Source of the DNA: Burkholderiaceae bacterium
Lineage (GTDB): Bacteria > Pseudomonadota > Gammaproteobacteria > Burkholderiales > Burkholderiaceae_C
Length of the DNA: 7,158 nt
Reading direction: 5' to 3'
NCBI GenBank assembly: GCA_025458585.1
Contig: JALOSD010000081.1
Span: forward strand, 1 to 7,158
Program-made: the position numbers and the translations under genes
Shown: piece after piece, positions 5,339 through 7,158 of the stretch
Layout: each line of letters begins with the position of its first letter
Numbering within the stretch: position 1 is the first letter of the stretch
Notes under the pieces: generated by a model
Told to the model about the DNA's origin: nothing
Databases searched by the model: none
The model's input: only the letters and a program-made list of their open reading frames with translations

Positions 5339-7158
5339 CCGACGAAGCCGACGCCGCCGCGCCCGCGCACCGCCCGGGCCTCGCGTTCTGGGCCACCGGC
5401 GCGCTGCTCGTGCTCGTGCTCGCCGCAGTGGCGTTCGTGCAGTCGCGCCAGCACCAGCTGCTCGACTCGACGGCGCAGTACCAGGACGACTACCTGAAGA
5501 TCAGCCTGGCGCAGCTCGAGACCGAGTACCTGCGGCTGCGCGACGTCTGGCACGAGGCGGTCGACCACCGCGAGGTCGACCCGGCGACGCTGCAGCTGCG
5601 TTACGACATCTTCGTCAGCCGCGTCGACCTGCTGAGCACGCGCACCGTCGAGCGGCTCGTCGCCGACCGCGCCGCGTTCGACGCGACGCTCGCGCTGCTG
5701 ATGGATTTCGTGACCGCGGCCGACGCGATGTTCGGCCCGCGGCCCACGGCGCCGATCGACGCCGACGGCCTCGCGCGTCTGATGCCGACGCTGCTCGCGC
5801 TCGAGGCACCGATCGCGACCCTGACGCTCGAGGCTGCGCACGTGGCCACGGCGCAGGTCGCGCAGCGCAACGAGGCCGTGCGCCAGCACAACCAGGTCGC
5901 GCTCGGGCTGACCGCGCTGCTGTCGATCACGACGCTGGGCTTCGGCCTCGTCGCGATGGGCCAGATGCGCCAGCTCGACGCGCGCCGGCAGCGGCAGGAG
6001 ACGCTCGCGCTCGAACTGCGCGAGGCACGCCACGCTGCCGAGGCGGCGAGCGACGCGAAGAGCGCGTTCCTCGCCAACATGAGCCACGAGATCCGCACGC
6101 CGTTCCACGGCCTGCTGGGCATGCTCTCGCTGCTGCGCGACACGCCGCTCGACGAGCGCCAGCGCGCGCACCTGAAGACGGCCACCGAGTCGGCCGACCA
6201 CCTGCTCGCGATCCTCAACGACGTGCTCGACCTGTCGAAGCTCGAGGCCGGCACGCTGCGCCTCGAGCCGCAGCCGGTCGACCTGCAGCGCCTCGTCGAC
6301 GACGTCGAGGCGCTGATGCGCCCACAGGTGATCGGCAAGGGACTCGCGCTGCACGTCGCCGTCGACGCCGCGCTGCCGCGGCGCATCGCCGCCGACCCGA
6401 CGCGCGTCAAGCAGATCCTGTTCAACCTGCTCTCCAACGCGATCAAGTTCTCCGACCACGGCGCCATCATGCTCGAGGTGCAGCGCGGCGACGGGCGCGT
6501 CGAGTTCGTCGTCACCGACACCGGCATCGGCATGGACGAGGCGACGCAGGCCAGGTTGTTCGAGCGCTTCTCGCAGGGCGACCCCAGCCGCGCGCGCCGC
6601 CACGGGGGCGCCGGGCTCGGGCTCGAGATCTCGCGCAACCTCGCGCGGCTGATGGGCGGCGACATCACGGTGCGCAGCAGCCCGGGACGCGGCAGCCGCT
6701 TCCAGTTCGACCTGCCGCTCGTCGAGGCACCGGTCGTTGCGGCGCCGGCGCCCGCGCGCCCGGCCGCGCCCGCGCCGTCGCGCCCGCTGCGCGTGCTCGC
6801 CGCCGAGGACCACCCGGTGAACCGCCTGTACCTCGGCGCGCTGCTCGAGCGCCTCGGCCACGAGGCGACGTTCGTCGAGAACGGCGCGCAGGCGATCGAC
6901 GCCGCGCGCTCGCTCGTCGAGCGCGGCGAGCGCGTCGACCTCGTGCTGATGGACCTGCACATGCCCGACGTCGACGGCGTCGACGCCGCGCGCGGCCTGC
7001 GCGCGCTCGGCGGCGGCTTCTCGCAGGTGCCGATCCTGGCGCTAACAGCCGACGTGTTCCCCGAGACCCGCGAACGCTGCCTCGCCGCCGGCATGAACGG
7101 CTTCCTGACGAAGCCGGTCGACCTCGCGGCGCTGTCGGCGGCGATCGCGCGCGTGTGA
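5335..7158 (+). CDS. Membrane-bound hybrid sensor histidine kinase with C-terminal receiver domain
   Basis: This 607-residue inner-membrane kinase senses through a periplasmic domain, phosphorylates itself on histidine and passes the phosphate to its own receiver. Domain order: membrane helix 1 (about 15-35); a periplasmic, probably helical sensor of about 150 residues (36-187) that I cannot assign; membrane helix 2 (188-208); a charged coiled-coil linker (213-247); HisKA with phospho-acceptor His251 in NMSHEIRTP; HATPase_c with Asn368 (N box), D395-TGIG (G1) and GGAGLGL (424-430, G2, Ala in place of the usual Thr); a Pro/Ala linker (465-484); and a receiver with AED (490-492), phospho-acceptor Asp540 in LMDLHMPD, Thr571 and Lys593. 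No PAS, HAMP or Hpt domain is present, so any onward relay needs a separate Hpt protein and regulator, neither of which is in view. The start is GTG, 28 bases after the SUOX-like gene. The stop codon is the last base of the window. Confidence 0.95.
   Translation: MTDEADAAAPAHRPGLAFWATGALLVLVLAAVAFVQSRQHQLLDSTAQYQDDYLKISLAQLETEYLRLRDVWHEAVDHREVDPATLQLRYDIFVSRVDLLSTRTVERLVADRAAFDATLALLMDFVTAADAMFGPRPTAPIDADGLARLMPTLLALEAPIATLTLEAAHVATAQVAQRNEAVRQHNQVALGLTALLSITTLGFGLVAMGQMRQLDARRQRQETLALELREARHAAEAASDAKSAFLANMSHEIRTPFHGLLGMLSLLRDTPLDERQRAHLKTATESADHLLAILNDVLDLSKLEAGTLRLEPQPVDLQRLVDDVEALMRPQVIGKGLALHVAVDAALPRRIAADPTRVKQILFNLLSNAIKFSDHGAIMLEVQRGDGRVEFVVTDTGIGMDEATQARLFERFSQGDPSRARRHGGAGLGLEISRNLARLMGGDITVRSSPGRGSRFQFDLPLVEAPVVAAPAPARPAAPAPSRPLRVLAAEDHPVNRLYLGALLERLGHEATFVENGAQAIDAARSLVERGERVDLVLMDLHMPDVDGVDAARGLRALGGGFSQVPILALTADVFPETRERCLAAGMNGFLTKPVDLAALSAAIARV

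Noticed and set aside
5029..6960. 643-codon open frame on the minus strand opposite the kinase gene
   Set aside because: The translation is low-complexity (Arg, Ala, Glu, Val, His) with no recognisable motif, and it lies fully antisense to a kinase with all catalytic motifs. Long antisense frames are expected where third positions are almost always G or C.

Overview
The window is very GC-rich, with almost every third codon position G or C, and densely packed. Codon use and the protein sequences look like a high-GC betaproteobacterium, most likely Burkholderiales. That placement is inferred from sequence style; no rRNA or other marker is present. I see no tRNA, rRNA, CRISPR array, insertion sequence, phage gene or clear factor-independent terminator.

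Layout. On the minus strand, bases 1-1701 carry an acyl-CoA synthetase of the ANL adenylate-forming superfamily. It is complete at its N-terminus and cut by the window edge just after the catalytic lysine. A divergent gap of about 167 bases (1702-1868) holds a perfect 6-bp inverted repeat and two weak -10-like elements. Five plus-strand genes follow, almost end to end: a small DEDDh-type 3'-5' exonuclease (1869-2375); an exported glycerophosphodiester phosphodiesterase (2372-3397, ATGA overlap); argininosuccinate synthase ArgG (3448-4791, after a 50-base gap); a small exported protein with a sulfite-oxidase-like (Oxidored_molyb) fold (4788-5306, ATGA overlap); and a membrane-bound hybrid histidine kinase (5335-7158), whose stop codon is the last base of the window.

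How the genes relate. The two ATGA overlaps and short gaps suggest one or two transcription units. The exonuclease and phosphodiesterase look translationally coupled. ArgG, the small exported protein and the kinase look like a second coupled block. ArgG does the aspartate-citrulline ligation of arginine synthesis and has no obvious biochemical link to its neighbours. The most interesting pair is the last one. The small exported protein has the sulfite-oxidase fold but lacks the cysteine motif that holds molybdenum in SUOX and MsrP. It sits directly upstream of a kinase with a periplasmic sensor of about 150 residues that I cannot assign to a family. I infer, without proof, that the small protein is a periplasmic ligand-binding or accessory partner of the kinase rather than an enzyme. 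An 11-codon open frame bridges the two genes through ATGA and GTGA stop-start overlaps.

Most other long open frames in this window, including several of 400-900 codons, are compositional shadows of these six genes.
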